Assembly: GCA_947495295.1 (NCBI GenBank)
Contig: CANLYJ010000009.1
Span: 1-64,000 of the forward strand
DNA: 64,000 nt
Origin: an uncultured Paracoccaceae bacterium
GTDB taxonomy: Bacteria > Pseudomonadota > Alphaproteobacteria > Rhodobacterales > Rhodobacteraceae
Direction: 5' to 3'
Shown here: one piece after another, positions 53,063 to 62,041 of the stretch
Layout of the letters: each line of letters begins with the position of its first letter
Numbering within the stretch: position 1 is the stretch's first letter
The notes under the pieces: generated by a model
Seen by the model: only the letters and a program-made list of their open reading frames with translations
What the model was told of the DNA's origin: nothing
Database searches by the model: none
Program-made: the position numbers and the translations under genes

Positions 53063-54916
53063 ATGCATGCCTATCGCAGCCATACCTGTGCCGATCTGAC
53101 CGCCGCGAATGTGGGCGATACTGTGCGCCTGTCAGGTTGGGTTAATCGGGTGCGTGATCATGGTGGGATCCTGTTTATCGATCTGCGCGATCATTATGGG
53201 ATGACGCAGGTGCTGTGTGACCCGGATTCGGCTGCATTCAGTGATGTGGAAAAGGTACGGTCAGAATGGTGTATCCGTATCGATGGCGAGGTGAAGGCCC
53301 GCGACCCGGAATTGGTGAACCCCAAACTGCCCACCGGCGAGGTTGAGGTTTTCATCCGCGCGATTGAAGTGCTTGGGGCCGCAAAAGAGCTGCCGCTGAT
53401 GGTGTTTGGCGATCAGGAATACCCTGAAGAAACCCGGCTGAAATACCGTTATCTGGATTTGCGCCGCGAGGCGATGCAGGAAAACATGAAGCTGCGGTCG
53501 GATGTCGTGGCCTCCATGCGTCGTCGGATGTGGGATAGCGGGTTCCGTGAATATCAGACGCCGATTATCACCGCCTCTTCGCCGGAAGGTGCGCGTGATT
53601 TTCTGGTGCCGTCCCGTCTGCATCCGGGCAAGTTCTATGCGCTGCCGCAGGCCCCGCAGCAGTTCAAGCAGCTGATCATGGTGTCGGGCTATGACAAGTA
53701 TTTCCAGATCGCCCCGTGTTTCCGCGATGAGGACCCGCGCGCAGACCGGTCGCCCACGGATTTCTATCAGCTGGATCTAGAGATGTCCTTTGTCGAACAG
53801 CAGGACGTATTCGACACGATCCAACCTGTGATCACCGGAATTTTTGAAGAATTCGGCGGTGGCCGCAAAGTCGATCAAACTTGGGAGCAGATTTCCTATC
53901 GCGATGCGGCACTTTGGTACGGATCAGACAAACCTGACTTGCGCAATCCTATTAAAATGCAAGTGGTCTCCGACCACTTCCGCGATTCCGGCTTTGCGAT
54001 TTTCGCAAAGCTGTTGGAGCAGGACGGCACCGAAGTGCGCGCAATCCCCGCCCCGACAGGTGGGTCGCGTAAATTCTGTGATCGGATGAACGCCTTTGCC
54101 CAGAAGGAAGGTTTGCCCGGAATGGGCTATATTTTCTGGCGCGAAAAGACGGCCGATGCGGTGGCCCAGGAGCTGGGTATTCCAGTGAAAGAGGCGCAGG
54201 CCAAGCTGAAATCAGGTGAGGTTGCAGGCGGGATGGAAGCCGCCGGTCCGCTGGCCAAGAATATCGGGCCGGAGCGGACAGAGGCCATTCGCCAGCAATT
54301 GGGTCTGGGGCTGGGGGATGCGGCGTTTTTCCTTGGTGGTAAGCCCAAAGCGTTTGAAGGCGTCGCTGGTCGCGCCCGCAATGTGATTGGCGACGAATTG
54401 GGGCTGACCGATCAGAACCGTTTTGCCTTTGCCTGGATCGTGGATTTCCCGATTTACGAGCAGGACGAAGAAACCGGCAAGATCGATTTCGAACATAACC
54501 CGTTCTCCATGCCGCAGGGCGGGATGGAGGCGCTGGATGGTGATCCACTGAAAGTGCTGGGTTATCAATATGATCTGGCCTGCAACGGGTACGAGCTGGT
54601 CTCAGGCGCGATCCGGAACCACCGTCCAGAGATCATGTTCAAAGCCTTTGAATTGGCAGGTTACGGCAAGGACGAGGTCGAGAAACGATTTGGCGGGATG
54701 GTCAATGCGTTCCAATATGGCGCACCGCCGCATGGTGGTTGCGCAGCGGGCATCGACCGGATCGTGATGTTGTTGGCGGATGAGGCGAATATCCGTGAGG
54801 TCATCATGTTCCCGATGAACCAGCGGGCAGAAGACCTGATGATGGATGCGCCAAGCGAGCCGCAGAATGAACAGCTGCGCGAATTGCGACTGCGGGTGTT
54901 ACCGCCCGAAAACTGA
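53063..54916 (+). CDS. aspS: Aspartyl-tRNA synthetase (bacterial type)
   Basis: 617 residues, with N-terminal OB-fold ([38 protein letters not shown]), class II motif 2 ([24 protein letters not shown]), GAD insertion and motif 3 ([19 protein letters not shown]). It charges tRNA-Asp. Alphaproteobacteria normally have a non-discriminating form that also makes Asp-tRNA-Asn for GatCAB; this cannot be checked here. Confidence 0.95.
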   Translation: MHAYRSHTCADLTAANVGDTVRLSGWVNRVRDHGGILFIDLRDHYGMTQVLCDPDSAAFSDVEKVRSEWCIRIDGEVKARDPELVNPKLPTGEVEVFIRAIEVLGAAKELPLMVFGDQEYPEETRLKYRYLDLRREAMQENMKLRSDVVASMRRRMWDSGFREYQTPIITASSPEGARDFLVPSRLHPGKFYALPQAPQQFKQLIMVSGYDKYFQIAPCFRDEDPRADRSPTDFYQLDLEMSFVEQQDVFDTIQPVITGIFEEFGGGRKVDQTWEQISYRDAALWYGSDKPDLRNPIKMQVVSDHFRDSGFAIFAKLLEQDGTEVRAIPAPTGGSRKFCDRMNAFAQKEGLPGMGYIFWREKTADAVAQELGIPVKEAQAKLKSGEVAGGMEAAGPLAKNIGPERTEAIRQQLGLGLGDAAFFLGGKPKAFEGVAGRARNVIGDELGLTDQNRFAFAWIVDFPIYEQDEETGKIDFEHNPFSMPQGGMEALDGDPLKVLGYQYDLACNGYELVSGAIRNHRPEIMFKAFELAGYGKDEVEKRFGGMVNAFQYGAPPHGGCAAGIDRIVMLLADEANIREVIMFPMNQRAEDLMMDAPSEPQNEQLRELRLRVLPPEN

Positions 54917-54948
54917 TTTGTCAGGTAGCAAAAGAATCTGCGGCGCCA

Positions 54949-54971
54949 AAAAATCTGCGACGCAGATTTTT
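54949..54971. terminator. A/T-flanked palindrome 5 (convergent junction)
   Basis: AAAAATCTGCG, one base, CGCAGATTTTT. It lies 32 bp after the aspS stop and probably terminates it. Confidence 0.78.
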
Positions 54972-54978
54972 CCCGTCT

Positions 54979-55001
54979 TAAAAATCTGTGACAGATTTTT
55001 T
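54979..55001. terminator. A/T-flanked palindrome 6 (convergent junction)
   Basis: TAAAAATCTGT, one base, ACAGATTTTTT, one arm base different from palindrome 5. It ends 10 bp from the response regulator stop and probably terminates that gene on the minus strand. Confidence 0.75.
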
Positions 55002-55011
55002 AGACCCGGCC

Positions 55012-55728
55012 TCAGATCTGCCCGCCTGCGGCAATCCGCGATTGCACCATCTGCGACAGTGCCGCCACACCTTTGCCCAGGTCGCCACCTTTGGTGCGCA
55101 GGCTGGCAAGATCACGCACCGCCTTGTCGAGGTCGTGGTCTTGCGCACTGCGCGCCACACCGCCAAGAAACTGGGTCACGTAATCGATGTTTTCATCCTC
55201 GCCCACTTCCTCAAGGACCTGCGCGATGTGGTTCAGGTCATCCTGATACGCAATGGGGTCAGGGCTGACCGTCTCATCGCTGATTTCACGCGGAGCGGGG
55301 GGTTGCCTGTCGGCGGGCAGATGTTTCAAGATCGCGGTCTGGAAGGCCGCCAGACTGGCAATGGGTTTTTCGATGAAACCATCAGCCCCGTAGGTCATCA
55401 CCTCGTCTCGTGCGGATGTGTCACCGCTGATCCCAAGGATCACTTCGATCCTTGGCACCGCCTCTGACAAGGCCTGGATCAGCGCCAACCCGGACCCGTC
55501 GGGCAGGCCGACATCCACCAGCAGAACGGACGGCCGGTAAACCGCCAGATGCCGCCGCGCGTTCTCCAGGCTGTCGGCCCGTCTGATCCGCGCGCCAGAG
55601 CGCAAACATAAAAGACGCAAAGATTCGCTTGCAAACCGGCTGTCTTCGACAACCAGAACGGTCAGCCCCAATAAAGGGCGGCGCGCGGTCGGCGCACGGG
55701 TGAGCATCATCTCATTCAAGGCATCCAT
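55012..55728 (-). CDS. Response regulator (REC domain, helical output)
   Basis: 238 residues. Residues ~20-140 are a REC domain: acidic pocket E28-D29, phospho-acceptor D72 (LLVDVGLPDGSG), Thr in SGDTSARD and Lys in IEKPI. The C-terminal ~95 residues are helical and acidic (DDLNHIAQVLEEVGEDENIDYVTQFLGGVARSAQD) and do not show a DNA-binding or enzymatic domain; a histidine-phosphotransfer-like or protein-binding helix is possible. No kinase is adjacent. Confidence 0.8.
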   Translation of the reverse strand: MDALNEMMLTRAPTARRPLLGLTVLVVEDSRFASESLRLLCLRSGARIRRADSLENARRHLAVYRPSVLLVDVGLPDGSGLALIQALSEAVPRIEVILGISGDTSARDEVMTYGADGFIEKPIASLAAFQTAILKHLPADRQPPAPREISDETVSPDPIAYQDDLNHIAQVLEEVGEDENIDYVTQFLGGVARSAQDHDLDKAVRDLASLRTKGGDLGKGVAALSQMVQSRIAAGGQI

Positions 55729-55864
55729 AGCGATTCTTCCCTATTTGCTGCGAATGCCATCATTGAAAGCAGCACAAGGTGAACAGGTTATTAATTTCGT
55801 CGCACGTTGCACGTTGCACGCAGCACCCGCCCGCGCCATAAAGCGACAAAAAAGGAGCATCACC

Positions 55865-56269
55865 ATGATTGGTCGCCTGAACCATGTCGCCATCGCTGTC
55901 CCTGATCTGGACGCCGCAAGCGCGCAATACCGCAGCATGTTGGGGGCCGATGTTGGCGCGCCCCAAGATGAGCCTGATCATGGGGTGACTGTTGTCTTTA
56001 TCAACCTGCCCAATACCAAGATCGAATTGCTGTATCCGCTTGGCGACGCCTCACCCATTCAAGGGTTTCTGGACAAAAACCCATCCGGCGGCATTCATCA
56101 TATCTGTTACGAGGTTGATGATATTCTGGCCGCGCGTGACCACCTGCAGGCCGAAGGCGCGCGTGTTTTGGGGGATGGAGAACCCAAGATCGGTGCGCAT
56201 GGCAAACCGGTTCTTTTCCTGCATCCCAAGGATTTCAATGGCTGTCTGGTGGAATTGGAGCAGGTCTGA
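55865..56269 (+). CDS. mce: Methylmalonyl-CoA epimerase
   Basis: 134 residues from ATG 55865 with a strong AAGGAG site. MIGRLNHVAIAVPDL, DAGVxFI-like GVTVVFINLPNTKIELLYPLG, NPSGGIHHICYEVDD and CLVELEQV hold the metal-binding His, Gln/Glu and Glu of the VOC fold epimerase. It interconverts R- and S-methylmalonyl-CoA in propionate metabolism. Followed by DUF1467 gene, the usual rhodobacterial pair. Confidence 0.88.
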   Translation: MIGRLNHVAIAVPDLDAASAQYRSMLGADVGAPQDEPDHGVTVVFINLPNTKIELLYPLGDASPIQGFLDKNPSGGIHHICYEVDDILAARDHLQAEGARVLGDGEPKIGAHGKPVLFLHPKDFNGCLVELEQV

Positions 56270-56329
56270 ACTTGCCAAGGGCGCCATCTGGCGTATCTAG
56301 CTGATAAAGTCACTACGAAAGGAAATCCC

Positions 56330-56617
56330 ATGGGCCCCGTCTCTGGCATTGTTTTGTTTGCCGTCGTTTGGTCGATGGTGTTTTTCATCGTGCTGCCGCT
56401 GCGCAACAAGACGCAAGGCGACGCCGGGGAAATTGTACCAGGCACGCCGGCTTCGGCCCCGGTGAACCCGGACCTGAAACACAAAGCCAAGATCACCACC
56501 TATTGGGCGCTCCCCATCTGGGCCGTTCTGGCGTTTATCATCCTGTCAGGCGCGGTGACGGTCCGTGACCTTGACTGGTTTGACCGGATGTCCACGCCAG
56601 AGGTCAGCCGCGATTAA
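56330..56617 (+). CDS. DUF1467 family membrane protein
   Basis: 95 residues with two membrane helices: GIVLFAVVWSMVFFIVLPL and YWALPIWAVLAFIILSGAV, joined by a polar loop. DUF1467 members usually follow mce in this group. The role is unknown. Its TAA abuts a degenerate terminal motif of the MITE-like elements. Confidence 0.82.
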   Translation: MGPVSGIVLFAVVWSMVFFIVLPLRNKTQGDAGEIVPGTPASAPVNPDLKHKAKITTYWALPIWAVLAFIILSGAVTVRDLDWFDRMSTPEVSRD

Positions 56618-56670
56618 GGGCAGGACCCATTAAATCGCCGCTGACACCGATCATTTAATCGGTCCTGACG
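56616..56670. repeat. Degenerate MITE end pair between convergent genes
   Basis: AGGACCCATTAAAT (56622-56635) and ATTTAATCGGTCCT (56653-56666) are near-perfect reverse complements and match the ends of the full elements (AGGACCCATTAAT). Only ~17 bp separates the arms. It sits between DUF1467 and EI24 stops and may act as a terminator; the EI24 stop codon lies inside its right arm. Confidence 0.65.
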
Positions 56671-57350
56671 CTGAGCTGATGAAACAGATGCGTAAAGGTC
56701 GCCGCCCCTAGTATCGGGATGACCAGATTGATCAGCGGGAATGTCAGTGGCACGGCCATCAGGCAACCGGCAGCCCAAATCGTGCCGCGGTGTTTCTTGC
56801 GCAGTTGTTTTGCCTTGTCCCGCCCGATCCGCCGCATTGCGGCCAGCTGAAAATATTCGCGACCCAACAGGAATCCGTTCAGCGCATAAAAGATAAAGAA
56901 GGCGGCAAATGGCAGGATCGCATAAAGGATGAAGGCAAAGATATTCGCCCCGATCAGCACACCAAGGAAATTGACCGTGTCACGCAGCCCGTCAAAGAAG
57001 GTTGTTTTTTGGGCGACGGGCAAATGTTGGTAATGTTTGTCCTCAACGGCTTGCGCAACCTCATCCAGAAACAGCGATGTGATGGTTGATGCGACAGGGA
57101 TCATCAGGAAAACCGACACAACGAGCATCACACCCAGCGACCCCCAACTGAGCAGATCGCCAAGCCATGTGACTTCACCGACCACAGGGAGGCTGAGCGG
57201 CTCTGTTGTCAGCCAGTCGATCAGCCATAAAAGCATGGCATAAATCGCAACCAGCAACGCGATGGTCAGCCCGATGCCCCGCCAAAGCACGCTGCGAAAC
57301 CGGCGGTCGGGAAGCTGCGCAATGGCCTTCAGAAATGCGGTCAGGATCAT
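56655..57350 (-). CDS. EI24-domain (CysZ-like) membrane protein
   Basis: 231 residues with about six helices. MILTAFLKAIAQLPDRRFRSVLWRGIGLTI and the later FLDEVAQAVEDKHYQHLP..., NGFLLGREYFQLAAMRR are typical of EI24/CysZ proteins; E. coli CysZ imports sulfate. The role here is not sure. The last residues (SVRTD) and stop come from the adjoining degenerate repeat. It is coupled to the nitroreductase by an ATGA overlap. Confidence 0.8.
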   Translation of the reverse strand: MILTAFLKAIAQLPDRRFRSVLWRGIGLTIALLVAIYAMLLWLIDWLTTEPLSLPVVGEVTWLGDLLSWGSLGVMLVVSVFLMIPVASTITSLFLDEVAQAVEDKHYQHLPVAQKTTFFDGLRDTVNFLGVLIGANIFAFILYAILPFAAFFIFYALNGFLLGREYFQLAAMRRIGRDKAKQLRKKHRGTIWAAGCLMAVPLTFPLINLVIPILGAATFTHLFHQLSVRTD

Positions 57351-57925
57351 GTATCAACCCATGTCGTGATGGATTGCAGGTCAGGCCGGGGGCGTTCGGG
57401 GGGCGGGTTTGTCTCGGTCCCCAGATGGATGAAACCGGCCACCGTTTCATGATCGGCCAGCCCCAGCCCGTCGCGGATGAAATCCCGGTCGTGACTGGCC
57501 CAGCCTGACAGCCAATTCGCGCCCCATCCTGCGGCAAGTGCGGCGTTCAGCAAGGCCAGGCAGACAGCACCGGCGGAATAGATCTGTTCGATTTGTGGTA
57601 TCTTTTCGGATGGTTTCGGGCTGGAAATCACGGCAATGGCCAGATCGGCCTGCGCATATTGGGTTTGCCCCTTGGTGATCTTTTCAGGGTCGATCCCCAG
57701 GGCCTCCCCCCGCGCGGGCACCATATCGGCCAGTCGGGCCAATGCGGGTTTGCCCAGCACGATAAAGCGCCACGGTTCCAGCTTGCCATGATCAGGTGTG
57801 CGCGCGGCGGCGGTCAACAAGGTGTCGATTGCCGCCCGGTCCGGCACCGGGGTTGTCAGGGTTTTTGCAGGCCGGGATCGGCGGGTCAGCAGAAAATCAA
57901 GCGCGGCAGCGTTGGCAGGGGGCAT
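57347..57925 (-). CDS. Nitroreductase-family flavoprotein
   Basis: 192 residues from ATG 57925. LLTRRSRPAKTL, TAAARTPDHGKLEPWRFIVLG and AGAVCLALLNAALAAGWGANWLSGW are typical of short FMN-dependent nitroreductases (YdjA type). The physiological substrate is unknown. It is co-transcribed with the EI24 gene. Confidence 0.82.
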   Translation of the reverse strand: MPPANAAALDFLLTRRSRPAKTLTTPVPDRAAIDTLLTAAARTPDHGKLEPWRFIVLGKPALARLADMVPARGEALGIDPEKITKGQTQYAQADLAIAVISSPKPSEKIPQIEQIYSAGAVCLALLNAALAAGWGANWLSGWASHDRDFIRDGLGLADHETVAGFIHLGTETNPPPERPRPDLQSITTWVDT

Positions 57926-58159
57926 CACATGTCCTGTAGTTGGGTCAGCTTCGAGATATGGTGTGACCTTCGCGATCTCAAGCGACAACGCAAGGCCAGC
58001 ATGGCTGTGGTTTTGACACAAACGCCGTTTTGCTGTTTCATTTGTGGATTATTCAAGGCCTCACGCCGTGTGTTGCAGGCCATCTCGACCCAAAGATTTT
58101 TTGATGATGTGAGGTATTCCAATGACCCGCGACGCTGACCTGTTGGCAAGGACCTGACC

Positions 58160-58837
58160 ATGTTGGGCTGGATCAAAGCGTTTTTCAAAAGGAGAGAGAA
58201 CACAGTGTTTATTGCAACGGACGGGGTAGGGACCGACATTCCCGAGGATGTGCGTCATGCCGCAAAGCGCTTTGCGGCTGAAACGGTGCAAGCCGCAGGC
58301 CCTGACTTGGGCAGCACAGAAAGCGGGGTCGATGGGGCCGCGCCTGCGGGCGGTGCTGCGGCTGTGCTGGATCGGTGGGATATTCAGGCCCACCAGTACA
58401 AGACAGAGGCCGAGGTCAAAGTGGGTATCCTTGGCGGGTTGTTTTCGGGCCGCAGCAAACTGGTCAAAAGCGGTGTGGTGCAAGAGGCCAAGCGGTTCAA
58501 TGTCAGCCAGACTGATGACGACAACCGGGTCGAATTTGGCACGGCCGTGCGTTTGTTGGTCGCAACAAACGCGACGGATGCCGATGCCAAGCTCACGATC
58601 CCGAATATCGCCGCAGGCGCGCAGCTATCGCATTTCGAAGCGCGGATTGCCTTGTCTGTTGTCGGCTTTACCGGCCCGCTGGGCGACATGCTGCCCGCGC
58701 CGGGCGAGTTGAACGTCGAAACCCTGCCCGAATATCTGGAGGCGTTTCGGAAAATCCAGTCATACGTCTTTGGCCGGGACGCTGCCGGGCATCTGGCCCC
58801 GACCTTGCTGGGGTATAGCAAGTTGGAGAATACCTAG
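58160..58837 (+). CDS. Conserved hypothetical protein, unrecognised
   Basis: 225 residues. No signal or membrane helix. The middle part (KVGILGGLFSGRSKLVKSGVVQEAKRFNVSQTDDDNRVEFGTAVRLLVATN) alternates in a way that suggests a beta-rich domain, followed by an Ala/Gly-rich segment and a C-terminal helical region (LPEYLEAFRKIQSYVF). No family is recognised. It lies 13 bp from the convergent Hint gene. Confidence 0.55.
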   Translation: MLGWIKAFFKRRENTVFIATDGVGTDIPEDVRHAAKRFAAETVQAAGPDLGSTESGVDGAAPAGGAAAVLDRWDIQAHQYKTEAEVKVGILGGLFSGRSKLVKSGVVQEAKRFNVSQTDDDNRVEFGTAVRLLVATNATDADAKLTIPNIAAGAQLSHFEARIALSVVGFTGPLGDMLPAPGELNVETLPEYLEAFRKIQSYVFGRDAAGHLAPTLLGYSKLENT

Positions 58838-58849
58838 CAGGGGTGTGTT

Positions 58850-59647
58850 CTATCCCGATTCGAACAGGTCCAGGTCGCGCAGGCGCAGCCGGGGTTTGCG
58901 CAGACTGCCGAAATCCTCAAAGCTGACCTTATGCGGGAATAAGGCCAGATATTGCGCCAGCATATCGCCGCGCAGCCCAAGCGAAAATCCGGTTCCCGGA
59001 TGCAGGCTTTCAATATCGATCCCGTTAACCGTCAGCCGTTCATGCCCGGCAAAGCCAAGCTGATAGACCCGTACCGGGGCGGCGGGCCTGAGTGCGATAA
59101 ACGCGTGCCCATCCACAAAATCGCGGGCGGGGATAAAAGCCGCATTGGCCCCGGTCAGCGCGCGTATCCCGTTGGCCCGGTGATACAGCCGTGCTGTTGG
59201 CCCCAGCACAAGGTCGGGTGAAGGCCGTTGTAGCCCCAGCGCATCAACGGTGATCCGGATCAGCATGGATGTTTCGGAAGTGGTGTTGGCCTCATCAGGG
59301 CGCAGGGTCATCGACCCGCGCCATAGCAACGTGTCGAAATCGCCATCAGCGATCTTGACCCGATCACCGGGCAACAGATCTTCGACAGCCATGGGCCCGT
59401 TTTCGGTTTGCAGAATCGCCCCGTGCCCCAGCGCACCAAACGCGTCTTCGAACGCTGGAAGGGCGGGGGCGAGAATGGACATTTCCGCGATTTCGGACCG
59501 GTCATCCAAGTAGGCGACCTCGTATTTGCGCGTATGAGGTTTGTTGCGCTGAGGTCGCCCGCTGGTTCTAGCGTGCCGGTCCATAAGGTCCGGCCTGTCC
59601 AATTGATCTGCACGTAAGATCCGTGCAGGATGTGGGGTCGGTTCCAT
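58850..59647 (-). CDS. Hint-domain (hedgehog/intein-like) protein
   Basis: 265 residues. Residues ~75-240 form a Hint domain: GHGAILQTENGPMAVEDLLPGDRVKIADGDFDTLLWRGSMTL is the A-block equivalent, and DLVLGPTARLYHRANG is followed by the DFVDGHAFI region. This is the ImpX-like family abundant in Rhodobacterales. The N-terminus before the Hint domain is Arg/His-rich. No catalytic Cys is at the start of the domain (Gly-His-Gly-Ala), so splicing activity is doubtful. Role unknown. Confidence 0.78.
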   Translation of the reverse strand: MEPTPHPARILRADQLDRPDLMDRHARTSGRPQRNKPHTRKYEVAYLDDRSEIAEMSILAPALPAFEDAFGALGHGAILQTENGPMAVEDLLPGDRVKIADGDFDTLLWRGSMTLRPDEANTTSETSMLIRITVDALGLQRPSPDLVLGPTARLYHRANGIRALTGANAAFIPARDFVDGHAFIALRPAAPVRVYQLGFAGHERLTVNGIDIESLHPGTGFSLGLRGDMLAQYLALFPHKVSFEDFGSLRKPRLRLRDLDLFESG

Positions 59648-59847
59648 GCGGCCACCTAACGGTTTTCACATCATTTGTTGGCCCCACCGACAACATCTGA
59701 GGAGGTTTGCTATCGCCTCTATGATGGCCGATTGGGACAAGATGTGTCAAAGCAAAATTCTAACATTTTGACCGGCATCACCAATGACACCAAGTCAGGA
59801 AGGACTGTTTCGGCGGTCTGCCTGTATCGCTGGCCGCCGGTCGCGTC

Positions 59848-60009
59848 TTAGGCGCTCCGCCGTTCTTCGGTGCGCAGCTTGCGGATCTCGTCAATCTTTA
59901 GCTTGCGCCGGGCAATCAGGGCCTGCCGCTGCGTCCCACGTTCCCAGGGCATCGGTGTGTCATAAGCAGCCACTGCGGCCTCAAGTGTTTTTTGCCAACG
60001 ATCATTCAT
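59848..60009 (-). CDS. 53-residue conserved small protein
   Basis: ATG 60009 to TAA 59848 encodes 53 residues beginning MNDRWQKTLEAAVAAYDTPM, then PWERGTQRQALIARRKLKI and a C-terminal Arg/Glu-rich helix. An AGAGAG site precedes the ATG. The composition is coherent (charged amphipathic helices) and unlike shadow frames, so I think it is real. Too short for most ORF thresholds. Function unknown. The gaps 59648-59847 and 60010-60230 show nothing else. Confidence 0.65.
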   Translation of the reverse strand: MNDRWQKTLEAAVAAYDTPMPWERGTQRQALIARRKLKIDEIRKLRTEERRSA

Positions 60010-60230
60010 GGTTCAGCTCTCTTCGTTTCGCTTTCCCGGCACCCTGAGATCAATTTGCCAACGTAAACGGGCAACAGTTTGGCGGATAAGTGAAAATCTC
60101 GCGAAGCGACGGATCATCGGCGCGTTATTTCGTAGTGTGTTGGAAACTAACGAAAAATTCAGGATGCGGGTAGCGTGCAGATGGGTCAAAAACAGCTCTT
60201 GTTATCTAACCGACATCTGTGCGCCCCAAT

Positions 60231-60986
60231 TCAAAGCCGGATCGCCGCAATCAGACGGCCGTAATCTGCCTCTTTTTGGTGAACTGATCGCCGGTAGCTG
60301 AAAAACCGGTCTGGATCGGCGTAAGTACAGTGCCGTGTCCAGCTGGCATTGCCGATGCCGATTTGCTGCAACCGATGTAACCCAAAGGCTGGCAGATCGA
60401 AATGAAGCCGGTCGCCTTTTCCATCGGCGAAGAACCGGCTGTATTCTGGATTGACCTGTGTGAACTGGTCCATGAAGTCGGGTCCGACCTCGTAATTGCG
60501 CTGGCTGATTGTTGGCCCAATTACCGCTGCGATATTGGCCCGCGCGGCACCCAGCGTTTCCATCTTGCGCACCGTGGCTTCCAATATCCCGTTCAGCGCA
60601 CCTTTCCACCCCGCATGGGCGGCCCCGATGACACCGGCGCGTTGATCCGCAAAAAGCACCGGCTGGCAATCGGCTGTCAGCACAGAAATCGCAACGCCCG
60701 GTGTGGCCGTGACAATCCCGTCAGCCTTGATCGCATTGCTCAATGGCCCGGTGACTGCGATGACATCGGCCGAATGGACCTGATGCACCCCCACCAGCCG
60801 GTCTGGCTGCAGGTTCAATGCAGCCGCCACACGTTCGCGGTTGATTGTAACAACGTCATGCTGGTCGGAACTGCCGTAACCGCAGTTCAACCCCGCAAAC
60901 ACGCCCGATGATGCCCCCCCACTGCGCGTGAAAAAGCCATGCTTGGCGCCCTGCAGGGCGGGGTCGGTGATGATTTCCAGCGTCAT
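60231..60986 (-). CDS. pgeF: Purine nucleosidase/laccase-domain protein (YfiH/PgeF family)
   Basis: 251 residues. GVHQVHSADVIAVTG, TADCQPVLFADQRAGVIGAAHAGWKGALNGI (with the zinc-ligand Cys and His) and the final RSVHQKEADYGR identify the laccase-domain family. E. coli YfiH/PgeF hydrolyses a wrongly made UDP-MurNAc-L-Ser. The gene is last in the lgt-midA-pgeF operon, each gene overlapping the next by 4 bp. Confidence 0.88.
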   Translation of the reverse strand: MTLEIITDPALQGAKHGFFTRSGGASSGVFAGLNCGYGSSDQHDVVTINRERVAAALNLQPDRLVGVHQVHSADVIAVTGPLSNAIKADGIVTATPGVAISVLTADCQPVLFADQRAGVIGAAHAGWKGALNGILEATVRKMETLGAARANIAAVIGPTISQRNYEVGPDFMDQFTQVNPEYSRFFADGKGDRLHFDLPAFGLHRLQQIGIGNASWTRHCTYADPDRFFSYRRSVHQKEADYGRLIAAIRL

Positions 60987-62041
60987 GGTTCCAGTCCCGG
61001 AGGCGGTGTGCCCGTGGCGGGATAAAGTCCGATCACTTTGAAAAGGTCACCCATTTCGGCAGGGTGGGTCAAGCGCCGATGTGCCCGAATGTGATTTTGC
61101 AGGGCAGGGCCTTGCAGTTTCCGGGCCAGCGCCTGCGCCCGCGCAGTGATCCCCAACCGTTCCAGAAACACCCCTTGGGTGGTTAATCGACTGTGTTTGA
61201 CCCCGTTCGCATGTTGGGCGATGGCCGCGAAATCCACATGGGCGGTCAGGTCTGCCTGTCCGGGATTGGCAAGGGGGTCGGTATGGTCGTGCCCCGCCAG
61301 GGCCTGCAACGTGTCCCCCAGTGACTGCCAATCGCCATAGTCGATGATCAGGGCGGCCCCGCCAAACCGGCTGATCCGGTCGCTGATCGTGCTGATGATG
61401 CCGGGCAGGGCCGTGCAGTGTTCGATCAGATCCCCGTCTTTGGTATCGGCCAGCCGGTGATCCAGAAAGGCGAGCGGTGCAGGGGCGGACAGCCCAAATT
61501 GCAGTGCCGCGTCGTTGCTCCCGACCATCCGTTCCCGCCATCCGTCCCCATCCCGGATGAATTGTCGGATCGGCAGTGCGTCAAAGAATTCATTGGCAAT
61601 CAGGAAAAGCGGGCCATCAGGCAAGCTGTTTATGTTGTCATGCCAGATTGCTTCAGGAACCGCCTGCGCCTGTGCGGCGCGCAAGGCGGGCGAGGTTTCC
61701 ACAAAATGCACTTGTAAGGCGTCGTGGAACCCCGGCACCGCCCGGCTTGCCCTTAATGCGTCAGTCATCAGGGTTCCGCGCCCCGGCCCAAGCTCTGCCA
61801 GGGTAATGCCCGTGGGCGCACCTTGATCCTGCCAGCATTGTGCCAGCGCCAGGCCGATCAATTCGCCGAACATCTGGCTAATCTCGGGCGCGGTGATGAA
61901 ATCACCATCGGACCCCAGTGGATCACGGCTGCTGTAATAGCCATGTTCGGGATGCATCAGGCAATCGGCCATGTAATCGGCCAGACTGATCGGCCCGGTG
62001 CGTGCAATCCGCGCCAGCAGCAGATCAGCCAGCGGCGTCAT
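60983..62041 (-). CDS. SAM-dependent methyltransferase (MidA/NDUFAF7 family)
   Basis: 352 residues. SLADYMADCLMHPEHGYYSSRDPLGSDGDFITAPEISQMFGELIG and AELGPGRGTLMTDALRA are diagnostic of the MidA family, whose mitochondrial relative methylates an arginine of complex I. The bacterial target is not established. Overlaps lgt upstream and pgeF downstream by ATGA. Confidence 0.88.
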   Translation of the reverse strand: MTPLADLLLARIARTGPISLADYMADCLMHPEHGYYSSRDPLGSDGDFITAPEISQMFGELIGLALAQCWQDQGAPTGITLAELGPGRGTLMTDALRASRAVPGFHDALQVHFVETSPALRAAQAQAVPEAIWHDNINSLPDGPLFLIANEFFDALPIRQFIRDGDGWRERMVGSNDAALQFGLSAPAPLAFLDHRLADTKDGDLIEHCTALPGIISTISDRISRFGGAALIIDYGDWQSLGDTLQALAGHDHTDPLANPGQADLTAHVDFAAIAQHANGVKHSRLTTQGVFLERLGITARAQALARKLQGPALQNHIRAHRRLTHPAEMGDLFKVIGLYPATGTPPPGLEP

